8,726 nucleotides of DNA from Bacteroidota bacterium. GTDB lineage: Bacteria > Bacteroidota > Bacteroidia > Cytophagales > Cyclobacteriaceae. The stretch's first letter is position 1. Every line of letters begins with the position of its first letter. Where the stretch lies: contig JAEZDW010000428.1 in assembly GCA_023417955.1 (NCBI GenBank), positions 1 to 8,726 of the forward strand. Direction: 5' to 3'. Both the position numbers and the translations under genes were made by a program. The notes beneath the pieces were generated by a model. The model ran no database searches. It was not told the origin of the DNA and saw nothing but the letters and a program-made list of their open reading frames with translations. Positions 1 to 7,395 of this stretch are shown piece after piece.

Positions 1-44
1 AGGGAGTACTTCATAATGAGTAGCCGGTTAAAGAACCGCGCTTT

Positions 45-752
45 TTAAAGGGGTTTGATTTTTATGTTGCGGAACCAGACTTTATCGCCATGATCCTGAA
101 GGGCGATACGTCCACGCCGTGACGTACCGAAGTCGGGAAACTCGTTGAACTTGCTCTTTGCGACAAGCGCTTTCCATTCTGCAGTATGCATTTCGAATGC
201 TACGACCTTCGTTCCGTTAAGCCAGAATTCGTATTTACCGCCTTTGGAAATGATGTGGACCTGGTTCCATTCACCAGCCGGTTTAACGGTCTCTTTTGAG
301 CATGGGACGAGATCATATAAGTCGCCGGCGCGGTGTTTATGTATCTTTGCATCCGGGTGGCATGTGTTATCGAGAATTTGCATCTCCGGACCGGTTAACC
401 ATGGAGAATGGTATTTGGCATCCTCGATAACATTAAACATAAGACCGCTGTTTCCGCAGGCACTGATTTTCCATTCAAGCTTCAACTCGAAATCTTCGTA
501 TTCTTTCTGCGTAACAAGGTCGCCCCCCTTCGCTCCATTGCTTGTGTCAAGGACCAGGGCTCCGTCTTCAATTTTCCATGCGGAGCCGGTTTCCTGACTG
601 TTGTAGTTGCGCCATTTCTGCAGCGATTGGCCGTCAAATAGCAGCCACCATCCTTCGTCCTCTTCCTGCTTGGAGAGTTTGTTCTGCGCATGGCTTTCGT
701 TTCCCGGATTAATCATCGAAAACAGGATGAGCGTCAGGACGATGTATTTCAT
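45..752 (-). CDS. Exported DUF1080 protein, 3-keto-disaccharide hydrolase-like
   Basis: The 235-residue protein belongs by its motifs to the DUF1080 family (Pfam name 3-keto-disaccharide hydrolase), whose characterised members cleave glycosides already oxidised at C3. An N-terminal hydrophobic stretch (residues 4-14) and an A-Q junction at 22/23 look like a Sec signal peptide, so the protein is probably periplasmic. Family hallmarks are the GWWLLFDG opening at 34-41, the GDLVTQ...FELKLEWKIS strand pair at 77-98, GNSGLMF at 100-106, GPEMQILDN at 121-129 and the closing GRIALQDHG...FRNIKI at 214-232. The length is that of a single-domain member, and it appears complete. It is the last gene of a tight minus-strand run, 8 bases after the cytochrome c gene. 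No Shine-Dalgarno sequence is visible, as is usual in Bacteroidota. The family call is firm; the exact substrate is unknown. Confidence 0.9.
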   Translation of the reverse strand: MKYIVLTLILFSMINPGNESHAQNKLSKQEEDEGWWLLFDGQSLQKWRNYNSQETGSAWKIEDGALVLDTSNGAKGGDLVTQKEYEDFELKLEWKISACGNSGLMFNVIEDAKYHSPWLTGPEMQILDNTCHPDAKIHKHRAGDLYDLVPCSKETVKPAGEWNQVHIISKGGKYEFWLNGTKVVAFEMHTAEWKALVAKSKFNEFPDFGTSRRGRIALQDHGDKVWFRNIKIKPL

Positions 753-760
753 AGAATCCG

Positions 761-1225
761 TTACTGTTTAAAGTCTTCGCCGTCGAGCGAAAGGATGAAG
801 GACACCATTTTTTCGGAATCCGGTTTCGACACATTCGGATGCGGCGTCATCGGGATTTCACCCCATGTGCCGGCACCGCCTGCGATCACCTTTTCGGAAA
901 GAGCAGAAACGTTCGCTTGTGTGAATTCGTACTTCGCTGCAACTTCATTATATGAAGGCCCGACGATTCTATTCTCAATGGTGTGACAGGTTTTGCAATC
1001 ACTGGAATTGATCAATGCCTCGCCCTGTGCAATCAAATCCTTTACTGAACTTGTTTCAGCTTCCTGTGAGCCCGCAGCATCCGATGCAGGTGCACCTGAA
1101 TCTTCGTCGCTTGCTATTTCATATTCATTGTATGCATCTTCCTCCCCTTTCGTTTCTTCCTGTTTAGATCCACATGAATAAAGAAGAGACGCCGCAGCCA
1201 AAGCAAAAACTAATATTTTTTTCAT
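761..1225 (-). CDS. Lipoprotein c-type cytochrome (class I, single heme)
   Basis: The 154-residue protein starts with a lipoprotein signal peptide: MKKILVFALAAASLLYSC, with LYSC at 15-18 as the lipobox and Cys18 as the predicted lipidated residue. It then has a low-complexity acidic linker rich in Glu, Asp, Ser and Ala (about 21-60). The C-terminal domain (62-150) is a small class I cytochrome c, with the heme site CKTCH at 77-81, the IVGPSY motif typical of the family at 87-92, and Met126 in IPMTPH as the likely sixth heme ligand. The expected role is a membrane-anchored periplasmic electron carrier. It sits 11 bases after the isomerase gene and 8 before the DUF1080 gene, so all three are probably co-transcribed. 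That position suggests it accepts electrons from a periplasmic sugar dehydrogenase, but no such enzyme is in the window, so the partner is inferred. Confidence 0.92.
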   Translation of the reverse strand: MKKILVFALAAASLLYSCGSKQEETKGEEDAYNEYEIASDEDSGAPASDAAGSQEAETSSVKDLIAQGEALINSSDCKTCHTIENRIVGPSYNEVAAKYEFTQANVSALSEKVIAGGAGTWGEIPMTPHPNVSKPDSEKMVSFILSLDGEDFKQ

Positions 1226-1236
1226 GATTGTTGAGT

Positions 1237-2295
1237 TTAGATTCCTAGTACTTTTTTGTTGAACTTCTGGTCTTTGCCTGTAGCGGCAAAATCGTCAAAG
1301 GCTTTTTCGGTAACACGTATGATGTGATTCTTAATAAAGGGAGCGCCTTCCGCTGCCCCCTGCTCAGGGTGTTTCATACAGCACTCCCATTCAAGAACTG
1401 CCCATCCCGAGAAGCCGTATTGTGTCAGTTTGCTGAAGATTGATTTGAAATCCACCTGACCATCACCGAGGGAACGGAAACGTCCGGGACGATTTACCCA
1501 ATCCTGGTACCCGCCATACACACCTGATCTGCCAGTCGGGTTGAACTCCGCGTCTTTGACGTGGAACATCTTAATGAAAGGATGATAAATATCGATGTAC
1601 TGCAGGTAGTCGAGCTGTTGCAACACAAAGTGACTTGGGTCATACAGGATATTGCAGCGCGTATGTTTTCCGGTTGCTTCCCAGAATCGTTCAAATGTCA
1701 CACCGTCATGAAGGTCTTCTCCAGGGTGGATTTCGTAACACACATCAACACCTGCCTTGTCAAAGGCATTAAGGATGGGGAGCCATCGTTTTGCGAGCTC
1801 CTTGAAGGCATCATCCACGAGGCCTGCGGGGCGCTGTGGCCACGGATATACAGTGTGCCACATTAATGCACCTGAAAAGGTAGCGTGTGCAGTGATTCCC
1901 AAATTCTTACTCGCCTTTGCCGACAGTTTGAGCTGATCAACAGCCCAGGCAGTACGCGCCTTCGGATTACCGCGCACTTCTTTAGGGGCAAATCCATCGA
2001 AGAGATCATCGAATGCCGGATGAGTTGCAACAAGCTGTCCCTGAAGGTGAGTTGAAAGTTCTGTAACCTGAAGTCCGCAGTCTTCTATTGCCCCTTTCCA
2101 TTCATCGCAATAGTCCTTGCTTTCTGCAGCCAACTTGAGGTCGATTGCACGCTTGTCCCAGGTGGGAATTTGAATCCCTTTATAACCGAGAGACGCGGCC
2201 CATTTCGCTATCGTTTTGATGTTGTCATAAGGTGCATTGTCGCCCATGAACTGGGCAAGAAAGATTGCAGGTCCTTTGATAGTCGTTAACGCCAT
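1237..2295 (-). CDS. Sugar phosphate isomerase/epimerase family TIM-barrel protein
   Basis: The 352-residue protein fits the xylose isomerase-like TIM barrel (AP endonuclease 2) superfamily annotated as sugar phosphate isomerase/epimerase. Candidate metal and catalytic residues lie at the strand ends expected for the fold: E188 and H190 in CYEIHPGED, D219 and H222 in LYDPSHF, H245 and D248 in FHVKDAE, and E302 in LEWE. There is no signal peptide, so it is probably cytoplasmic. Members encoded beside DUF1080 and Gfo/Idh genes are thought to act on 3-keto sugars or their 2-hydroxyglucal products rather than on true sugar phosphates, so the family name may mislead here. It lies 93 bases after the Gfo/Idh gene and 11 before the cytochrome c gene. 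The fold and family are well supported; the reaction is inferred from context. Confidence 0.88.
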   Translation of the reverse strand: MALTTIKGPAIFLAQFMGDNAPYDNIKTIAKWAASLGYKGIQIPTWDKRAIDLKLAAESKDYCDEWKGAIEDCGLQVTELSTHLQGQLVATHPAFDDLFDGFAPKEVRGNPKARTAWAVDQLKLSAKASKNLGITAHATFSGALMWHTVYPWPQRPAGLVDDAFKELAKRWLPILNAFDKAGVDVCYEIHPGEDLHDGVTFERFWEATGKHTRCNILYDPSHFVLQQLDYLQYIDIYHPFIKMFHVKDAEFNPTGRSGVYGGYQDWVNRPGRFRSLGDGQVDFKSIFSKLTQYGFSGWAVLEWECCMKHPEQGAAEGAPFIKNHIIRVTEKAFDDFAATGKDQKFNKKVLGI

Positions 2296-2388
2296 GTGGT
2301 TGTATGTGATAAGTGTTTTCCGTTGTTATAAACCTGCGGCGCGGTGGCCGGTCAGGACATTAGAAATCGCCGGTGAAAGTACGAAGTA

Positions 2389-3549
2389 TTAGTATTTGAA
2401 AGGAGTCCACTTCCGGTTTGAGTTAGCCGATCGAATGACGGTATCAACAAACGCCATTCCGCGCACACCATCCTCGACGTCAGGGAAGTCAAATTTCGCA
2501 GCGTTGATTCGCTTGCCGGGCTTGTAGGCGCGTACGGCGCGTGCAAAAGCCAGGTAAATATTTGCAAACGCTTCGAAGTAGCCCTCCGGGTGACCCCACG
2601 GCACGCGCGTGTTAAGTTTGGCGGGTTCTGACAAATATTCGAACCAACCTGCGCGCACTACTTCCTTCGGACGGTCGAGCCATTTCATGACCAGCGTATT
2701 TGGTTCCTCCTGCCGCCATTCCATTCCACCCTTGTCACCATAGATACGAATATTAAGATTGTTTTCTTCGCCCGCTGCCACCTGGGTTGCGAGTAGCACC
2801 CCGGTTGCGCCGTTGTTAAAACGCAACAACATTGAACTGTCGTCGTCGATTTTGCGACCCTTCACAACAGAGTTCAGCATCGCGTTCACTTCCGTGATTT
2901 GCAATCCGGTAATGTATTCAGCCAGGTTTGCAGCATGCGTACCGATGTCGCCGATTGCACCACCAGCACCTGAACGTTTGGGATCAGTTCGCCAGCTTGC
3001 CTGTTTATTGCCGAGTTTTTCCTTCATCACAGTGAGCCATCCCTGCGGATACTCGACGTATACCTTTCTTACTTTGCCAATCTTGCCTTGCGCGATCGCA
3101 TGACGCGCCTCCTTTACCAGCGGATACCCCGTGTAAGTATGTGTGAGCGCGAGTATCAATCCTGTTTTTTCAACAATTTTCCTCAGGGCTTTTGCCTCTG
3201 CTACAGAAAATGCCAGGGGCTTATCGATAATGACATGGAAACCGTTTTCCAATGCCATGCGTGCCGGTTCGAAGTGCACGTGATTGGGTGTCACGATGGA
3301 AACGAAATCCATGCGTTGATCTGCAGGCAAGTTCTTTTCCTTTTCAAACATCTGCTCGTACGATGCGTAAATCCGGTGTGGATTCAGGTACAAGGCATCG
3401 CCGGTTTGTTTTGATTTCTTTGGATCGCTGCTGAATGCTCCGCAAACCAGTTCAATTTCTCCATCAAGGGCCGCAGCTCTTCGGTGGACAGCGCCTATGA
3501 ATGCGTCCATCCCGCCTCCGATCATGCCCATTCGTAATTTTCGACTCAT
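2389..3549 (-). CDS. Gfo/Idh/MocA family NAD(P)-dependent oxidoreductase
   Basis: The 386-residue protein is of normal length for a Gfo/Idh/MocA dehydrogenase. The N-terminal Rossmann domain starts with GMIGGG at 8-13 for dinucleotide binding, followed by VTPNHVHFEPA at 87-97 and the DKP motif at 109-111, which is the family's EKP with Asp for Glu and Lys110 as the catalytic lysine. The substrate domain carries GDIGTH at 200-205, where D201 and H205 match the usual catalytic Asp and His. There is no Tat or Sec signal, so the enzyme should be cytoplasmic, unlike many exported Bacteroidota homologues. It heads the minus-strand group leading to the isomerase, cytochrome c and DUF1080 genes, although the 93-base gap after it could hold a second promoter. 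The likely reaction is oxidation or reduction at a sugar carbon, plausibly C3, but the substrate cannot be read from the sequence. Confidence 0.92.
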   Translation of the reverse strand: MSRKLRMGMIGGGMDAFIGAVHRRAAALDGEIELVCGAFSSDPKKSKQTGDALYLNPHRIYASYEQMFEKEKNLPADQRMDFVSIVTPNHVHFEPARMALENGFHVIIDKPLAFSVAEAKALRKIVEKTGLILALTHTYTGYPLVKEARHAIAQGKIGKVRKVYVEYPQGWLTVMKEKLGNKQASWRTDPKRSGAGGAIGDIGTHAANLAEYITGLQITEVNAMLNSVVKGRKIDDDSSMLLRFNNGATGVLLATQVAAGEENNLNIRIYGDKGGMEWRQEEPNTLVMKWLDRPKEVVRAGWFEYLSEPAKLNTRVPWGHPEGYFEAFANIYLAFARAVRAYKPGKRINAAKFDFPDVEDGVRGMAFVDTVIRSANSNRKWTPFKY

Positions 3550-3587
3550 GGTTCTAAAAATAGGGTTTGATTGAATATTTCACTCGA

Positions 3588-3601
3588 TTTCCGCGCGGAA
3601 A
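3588..3601. repeat. Perfect 14-base palindrome upstream of the Gfo/Idh gene
   Basis: TTTCCGCGCGGAAA is perfectly self-complementary. It lies 39-52 bases before the Gfo/Idh start codon, in the only long gap ahead of that gene. The place and symmetry suit an operator for a dimeric regulator, but no second copy is seen in the window and no cognate regulator can be named. A chance occurrence is possible. Confidence 0.35.
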
Positions 3602-3638
3602 ATAAGCAATAAAATTTACAGAAAACGATTGCGATATG

Positions 3639-3666
3639 GGTTGATAGGCGTCCATCCCTATCAGCC
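3639..3666. repeat. Hairpin between the DUF4468-like and Gfo/Idh genes
   Basis: Arms TGATAGG (3642-3648) and CCTATCA (3657-3663) pair perfectly around an 8-base loop. The stem extends to about 10 pairs if one wobble is allowed on the plus strand. It lies just past the stop codon of the small exported gene on the minus strand. No T tract follows, so it is not a classical intrinsic terminator, though it could be a 3' end stabiliser. Confidence 0.35.
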
Positions 3667-3693
3667 GGCATCGTTCCGGGATTTTGGGTCCTC

Positions 3694-4245
3694 TTACCAG
3701 TCTCCGTCGGTGTGGGAAGGCTTTGAAACGTACTCCAGGTTATCCGTAAAGGCTTTATCAAGGAGACCAAGTGTGTTTGGCTTGGTCCAGTCAGATGAAA
3801 TGTATGTACCGTTGTCCCGGCAGGCAAAATTGGTAATCGGTTCAGGAGACGTGATCTTCTTGTAAACAATGTCGCCCGTCATTTTGATTTCCGAAACGGT
3901 CACCCGATACCGCCCTTCTTTGGCCGATACGCTAACCTTACCGCTGTAACGCCCGGTCTGGATGATCGCCGGTGTGGATACCTGGCTAAATCCAAATTTC
4001 TTGTAATCAACCACAAAGTCATTCATTCTGAATGTGAGCTCATTCCCGGCTATCGCAGCCCCCTTTACAAAAGGAAGGCCTGCATAGTACGCCTGCAGTT
4101 TCTCCAGCGTAACCGAATCGTGGACAAAGACTTTTTGATATATGAGCTCCTGTTCTGAGACCTTGAAATTGCCGTATGAGGTTGCCTGGCCCATCACCGA
4201 AGTTGTGAGCAGGGCTATGAAAGAAAGTGTTGCAATCAGTTTCAT
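3694..4245 (-). CDS. Small exported protein of unknown function, DUF4468-like
   Basis: The 183-residue protein starts with a clear Sec signal peptide (MKLIATLSFIALLTTSVMG, cleavage probably after residue 19), giving a mature periplasmic or outer-surface protein of about 164 residues. The middle region (about 30-120) alternates short strands and a helix. The GRYRVTVSEI segment at 111-120, which describes a small sheet-forming domain, recalls the DUF4468 TBP-like-fold proteins common in Bacteroidota. I do not recognise it beyond that resemblance. No catalytic motif, lipobox or membrane anchor is seen, and the protein has only one cysteine. It stands alone between the xylose operon terminator and the Gfo/Idh gene, 144 bases from the latter, so its link to either block is unproven. 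Signal peptide and coding bias support it as a real gene. Confidence 0.85.
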   Translation of the reverse strand: MKLIATLSFIALLTTSVMGQATSYGNFKVSEQELIYQKVFVHDSVTLEKLQAYYAGLPFVKGAAIAGNELTFRMNDFVVDYKKFGFSQVSTPAIIQTGRYSGKVSVSAKEGRYRVTVSEIKMTGDIVYKKITSPEPITNFACRDNGTYISSDWTKPNTLGLLDKAFTDNLEYVSKPSHTDGDW

Positions 4246-4382
4246 GGATATGCTATTAAGGATCGAACCTAGTCAAAATAACGCGGTTGGTCAAATGCGT
4301 ATGACCACGCTGCTGTTTTTACCGCAGAGCCCGGGAACCAAAGGATTGCCTTTGAACCAGAAACCCTTGCAGCTTAAGAAAC

Positions 4383-4414
4383 AAAAAAAGGGCCGGACTG
4401 AATTAGCCCGACCC
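4383..4414 (-). terminator. Intrinsic terminator of the xylB-xylA operon
   Basis: Read on the minus strand, GGGTCGGGCT and AGTCCGGCCC form a 10-pair stem that includes two G-U wobbles, closed by a 5-base loop and followed at once by seven T. It begins about 30 bases after the xylA stop codon. The T tract lies only on the minus-strand side, so it serves xylA and not a plus-strand transcript. Confidence 0.85.
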
Positions 4415-4444
4415 TGACCCTAAAATCACAATGCAATTATTTCA

Positions 4445-5773
4445 TCAGATGAAACGGTTGATCAGGTTTTCGATGTATTCCTGTTTTCCGCTGATCTGTT
4501 CGGGTTCGCCATTCTTGATCGCAAGTTTAGCAAGGTCTTCGAGACCAGCCTTGCCCTGCTCGAAAGATTTACCCTTACCGGAATCAAACGATGCGTAACG
4601 CGCTTTCTTCAGACTTGTATATTCGCCATCTTCAAGGATTGCCTGGGCAATGAGCAATGCTCTTGCGAAGCAGTCCATACCACCAATGTGGGCGTAGAAT
4701 ATATCAGCAAGGTCTGTTGAATTCCGGCGTGTTTTCGCGTCGAAGTTCACGCCACCATTTTTGAAACCACCTGCCTCGAGGATGATAAGCATCGCTTCAG
4801 CAAGTTCATACAGGTTGTTCGGAAACTGATCCGTATCCCATCCATTCTGATAGTCACCGCGGTTGGCATCAATGCTTCCCAATAATCCCGCATCGGCCGC
4901 AACCTGCAGTTCGTGCTGGAAGGTATGGTGTGCCAGTGTGGCGTGGTTGACTTCAATATTGAGTTTGAAGTCATCCATCAGGTCATGCTGACGAAGGAAT
5001 GAAATCACGGTAGCAGAATCGAAATCGTATTGGTGTTTTGTGGGCTCCATCGGTTTCGGTTCGATAAAGAAGTTGCCCTTGAAACCATTTGCACGTGCGT
5101 AGTCGCGTGAGATGTGCAGAAAACGTGCGAGGTGTTCCTGCTCGCGCTTCATGTTTGTGTTGAGCAGGGTCATGTAACCTTCTCTTCCCCCCCAGAATAC
5201 ATAGTTGGCACCACCAAGTTCGATCGTTGCGTCAAGCGCATTCTTAACCTGGTTGGCTGCGTAACAAACTACGTTGAAGTCAGGGTTAGTCGCAGCACCG
5301 TTCATGTAACGCGGATGCGAGAAAAGATTAGCCGTTCCCCAAAGGAGTTTAACCCCGGAAGCTTTTTGCTTTTTCTTTGCGTAGTCAACGATGGCCTGCA
5401 GTCTTTTTTCTGATTCAGCCAGCGTATCTCCTTCATCAACTAAGTCGAAGTCATGGAAGCAATAGAAAGGTGCGCCGATTTTGGTGATGAATTCAAAAGC
5501 AGCATCCATTTTTTCTTTAGCGCGCTGTATGGGATCGTCGTTCTGTAGCCACGGAAACTGCTTCGTTCCCGGTCCGAAGGGGTCGCCGCCTGTTCCACAG
5601 AATGTATGCCAGTAAGCAATTGCAAAACGGAAGTGTTCTTCCATTGTCTTCTTCCCGACCTTTTGTTTCGGATTGTAATAACGGAACGCGAGCGGATTGT
5701 CGGAGTCCTTACCTTCATACTGAATCTGACCGATTCCTTTGAAGTATTCCTTGTCTCCCAATGTAAGCTTCAT
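4445..5773 (-). CDS. xylA: Xylose isomerase, class II
   Basis: This enzyme converts D-xylose to D-xylulose in the cytoplasm with two divalent metal ions. The 442-residue length and N-terminal insert mark the class II (long) type. All known active-site residues are present and sit six residues later than in the Thermotoga numbering: H107 and D110 in CFHDFD, E238 and K240 in FIEPKP, E274 and H277 in IEVNH, D302 in SIDANRGD, D313 and D315 in WDTDQFP, and D345 in NFDAK. The signature WGGREGY lies at 194-200. It is the second gene of the operon, 50 bases after xylB, and is followed by a strong terminator. Nothing suggests truncation or frameshift. Identification is essentially certain. Confidence 0.98.
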   Translation of the reverse strand: MKLTLGDKEYFKGIGQIQYEGKDSDNPLAFRYYNPKQKVGKKTMEEHFRFAIAYWHTFCGTGGDPFGPGTKQFPWLQNDDPIQRAKEKMDAAFEFITKIGAPFYCFHDFDLVDEGDTLAESEKRLQAIVDYAKKKQKASGVKLLWGTANLFSHPRYMNGAATNPDFNVVCYAANQVKNALDATIELGGANYVFWGGREGYMTLLNTNMKREQEHLARFLHISRDYARANGFKGNFFIEPKPMEPTKHQYDFDSATVISFLRQHDLMDDFKLNIEVNHATLAHHTFQHELQVAADAGLLGSIDANRGDYQNGWDTDQFPNNLYELAEAMLIILEAGGFKNGGVNFDAKTRRNSTDLADIFYAHIGGMDCFARALLIAQAILEDGEYTSLKKARYASFDSGKGKSFEQGKAGLEDLAKLAIKNGEPEQISGKQEYIENLINRFI

Positions 5774-5823
5774 GGTTTGGATATTGAATTTGATTGTTAA
5801 AAGATTTTCCTGAATAGATTTTT

Positions 5824-7329
5824 CTATCGCGTTTCCAGTTCGCGGTTAAGTCTGCTTAGCCAGCGTGAATACGCTTCAGTGTACTGTGGTGTTTTTGATG
5901 GATCGGGGTCTTCCGACTGAATCAAACGGAGACCACTGAATGCATCGGAGAAAGAACTGTAAACCCCTGCACCTACTCCCGCGCCGAGAGCCGCACCTTT
6001 GGAGCCGTCGGTATCGTAAAGTTCTACGCGTGCACCAATTGTATTGACAAATGCTTCGCGGAATAGCGGACTGAGAAACATGTTTGCATGGCCGGCGCGA
6101 ATAACTTTCGTTTCCAGACCCATCGTACGCAATACGTCGAAGCCGTACTTTAATGCAAAGACGATTCCTTCCTGTGCCGCGCGGAAGATGTGCGGCTGCC
6201 CATGACGGTTGAAGTTCAGTCCGTGGAAGGAGCCGTCGATGTTTCTGTTTTCGAGAACCCGTTCAGCACCGTTTCCAAAGGGAAGTAAAACGAGACCATC
6301 TGATCCGATCGGTGATGCGGATGCGAGTGTATTCATTTTGTCGTACTCATACCCCTGACCGGAATTTTGAATATTCCGGCGAAGCCAGCTATTGAGAATA
6401 CCGGTACCGTTGACACACAGCAGAACGCCGTTGCGGGGGGCTGCCGATGTATTGTTAACGTGAACGAATGTATTCACCCTTGAGCGCGGATCGAACGCGT
6501 TCTTTTCTGTTACACTATAGATCACACCGGATGTACCAGCCGTTGCAGCTGTTTCTCCGGGGTTGAGGACGTTGAGTGAAAAAGCGTTGTTTGGCTGATC
6601 ACCAGCACGATAGCTGATCTTTATTCCTTTGCGCAAGCCGAGTTCTTTGGCTGCGGCTTCGTTTACCTCCGCCTGAACTGAAAAGACGGGTCTGATGTCG
6701 GCGAGAATGCTGCGATCTATACCATAATGAGCGAGCAGAGACTCCGCAACGCCACCGGCTTTATAGTCCCAGAATATACCTTCCGAGAGGCCGGTATCCG
6801 TAGTGCTGATTTCTCCGGAAAGCTTCATGGCGATGTAGTCGCCGGGAAGCATGACCTTATGAATTTTGGCGAAATTCTCCGGTTCATTTTGCTTTACCCA
6901 GGCAAGCTTCGAAGCAGTGAAATTACCCGGAGAGTTGAGATAGTGTTCCAGGCAATAGGAAATACCCAATGCTTCCGATGCTTTTTCACCGATACCAACG
7001 GCCCGGCTATCGCACCATATAATAGAGGGCCGGATTACACGCTGGTCGCGATCGACACAAACGAGTCCGTGCATCTGGTACGAGATTCCGATTGCTTCAA
7101 TATCCTGTGCAGACACGCCTGACTTCGCCAGACACGCGCGGGTTGCCTTGACGGCGTGCTCCCACCACATTTCCGGGTCTTGTTCTGCCCAACCCGGCTT
7201 TACTGCCAGCATAGGCATTTCTTCTTTCGGCGATTGGGCCGACGCTGCCACTTCACCGGTTCGACTGTCAACAAGAGAGACTTTGACGGAAGAACTACCC
7301 AAATCAAACCCGAGGAGATATTGCTGCAT
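5824..7329 (-). CDS. xylB: Xylulokinase (FGGY carbohydrate kinase)
   Basis: The 501-residue FGGY-family kinase phosphorylates D-xylulose at O5 with ATP, feeding the pentose phosphate pathway. The first actin-like domain starts with FDLGSSSVK at 8-16 (phosphate loop) and carries the xylulokinase-type YQMHGLV at 84-90 and WCDSRA at 105-110. D244 in the AGDQPNN segment (242-248) is the expected catalytic base. The second domain carries TAGTSG at 263-268, the ATP-side segment IRAGHANMFLSP at 410-421 and DTDGSKGAALGAG at 439-451. The start at 7329 gives the normal N terminus. It is the promoter-proximal gene of a xylB-xylA operon and is divergent from the Nudix regulator, so control from the shared gap is likely. 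The neighbouring xylA makes xylulose the near-certain substrate. Confidence 0.97.
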   Translation of the reverse strand: MQQYLLGFDLGSSSVKVSLVDSRTGEVAASAQSPKEEMPMLAVKPGWAEQDPEMWWEHAVKATRACLAKSGVSAQDIEAIGISYQMHGLVCVDRDQRVIRPSIIWCDSRAVGIGEKASEALGISYCLEHYLNSPGNFTASKLAWVKQNEPENFAKIHKVMLPGDYIAMKLSGEISTTDTGLSEGIFWDYKAGGVAESLLAHYGIDRSILADIRPVFSVQAEVNEAAAKELGLRKGIKISYRAGDQPNNAFSLNVLNPGETAATAGTSGVIYSVTEKNAFDPRSRVNTFVHVNNTSAAPRNGVLLCVNGTGILNSWLRRNIQNSGQGYEYDKMNTLASASPIGSDGLVLLPFGNGAERVLENRNIDGSFHGLNFNRHGQPHIFRAAQEGIVFALKYGFDVLRTMGLETKVIRAGHANMFLSPLFREAFVNTIGARVELYDTDGSKGAALGAGVGAGVYSSFSDAFSGLRLIQSEDPDPSKTPQYTEAYSRWLSRLNRELETR

Positions 7330-7354
7330 GGAATTCCCTATTTTGCCGTTCTAA

Positions 7355-7384
7355 TTGGTTTTTAACTACCTTATAGTAATTTTG
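7355..7384 (+). promoter_or_regulatory. Predicted Bacteroidota-type promoter of the Nudix regulator
   Basis: TTG at 7355-7357 and TAATTTTG at 7377-7384, an exact match to the TAnnTTTG -7 box, are 19 bases apart, within the usual range for the primary sigma factor of Bacteroidota. Transcription would start near 7391, about 37 bases before the regulator's ATG. The -7 box lies at the centre of the inverted repeat at 7367-7395. Confidence 0.6.
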
Positions 7385-7395
7385 ACTACAAGGTA
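7367..7395. promoter_or_regulatory. Predicted operator in the xylB-regulator gap
   Basis: TACCTTATAGT (7367-7377) and ACTACAAGGTA (7385-7395) form an inverted repeat with 11-base arms, 10 of 11 complementary, around a 7-base spacer. The arms are too symmetric and too well placed to be ignored. The site covers the -7 boxes of both predicted divergent promoters, as expected for a repressor operator. The probable ligand is the dimeric Nudix-winged-helix regulator encoded next door; this is inference from position and family. Confidence 0.65.

Noticed and set aside
25..46. CGGTT/AACCG hairpin followed by five T on the plus strand
   Set aside because: The stem is only five pairs, the T run overlaps the stop codon of the DUF1080 gene, and no plus-strand gene is seen to need it.
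1494..1866. Open frames on both strands inside the isomerase gene
   Set aside because: They are shadows of a complete gene with intact active-site motifs.
3546..3869. Minus-strand frame of 107 codons overlapping the end of the DUF4468-like gene and the gap beyond it
   Set aside because: Half of it is an alternative frame of a better supported gene with a signal peptide, and its composition and lack of motifs do not look like a protein.
4289..4306. GGTCA/TGACC dyad upstream of the exported protein gene
   Set aside because: Five-base arms with an eight-base gap are expected by chance at this length, and no recognisable promoter accompanies them.
4339..4354. CAAAGG-ATTG-CCTTTG inverted repeat between the xylose terminator and the exported protein gene
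   Set aside because: The arms are six bases with a tight loop and no link to a promoter box or T tract; likely chance.
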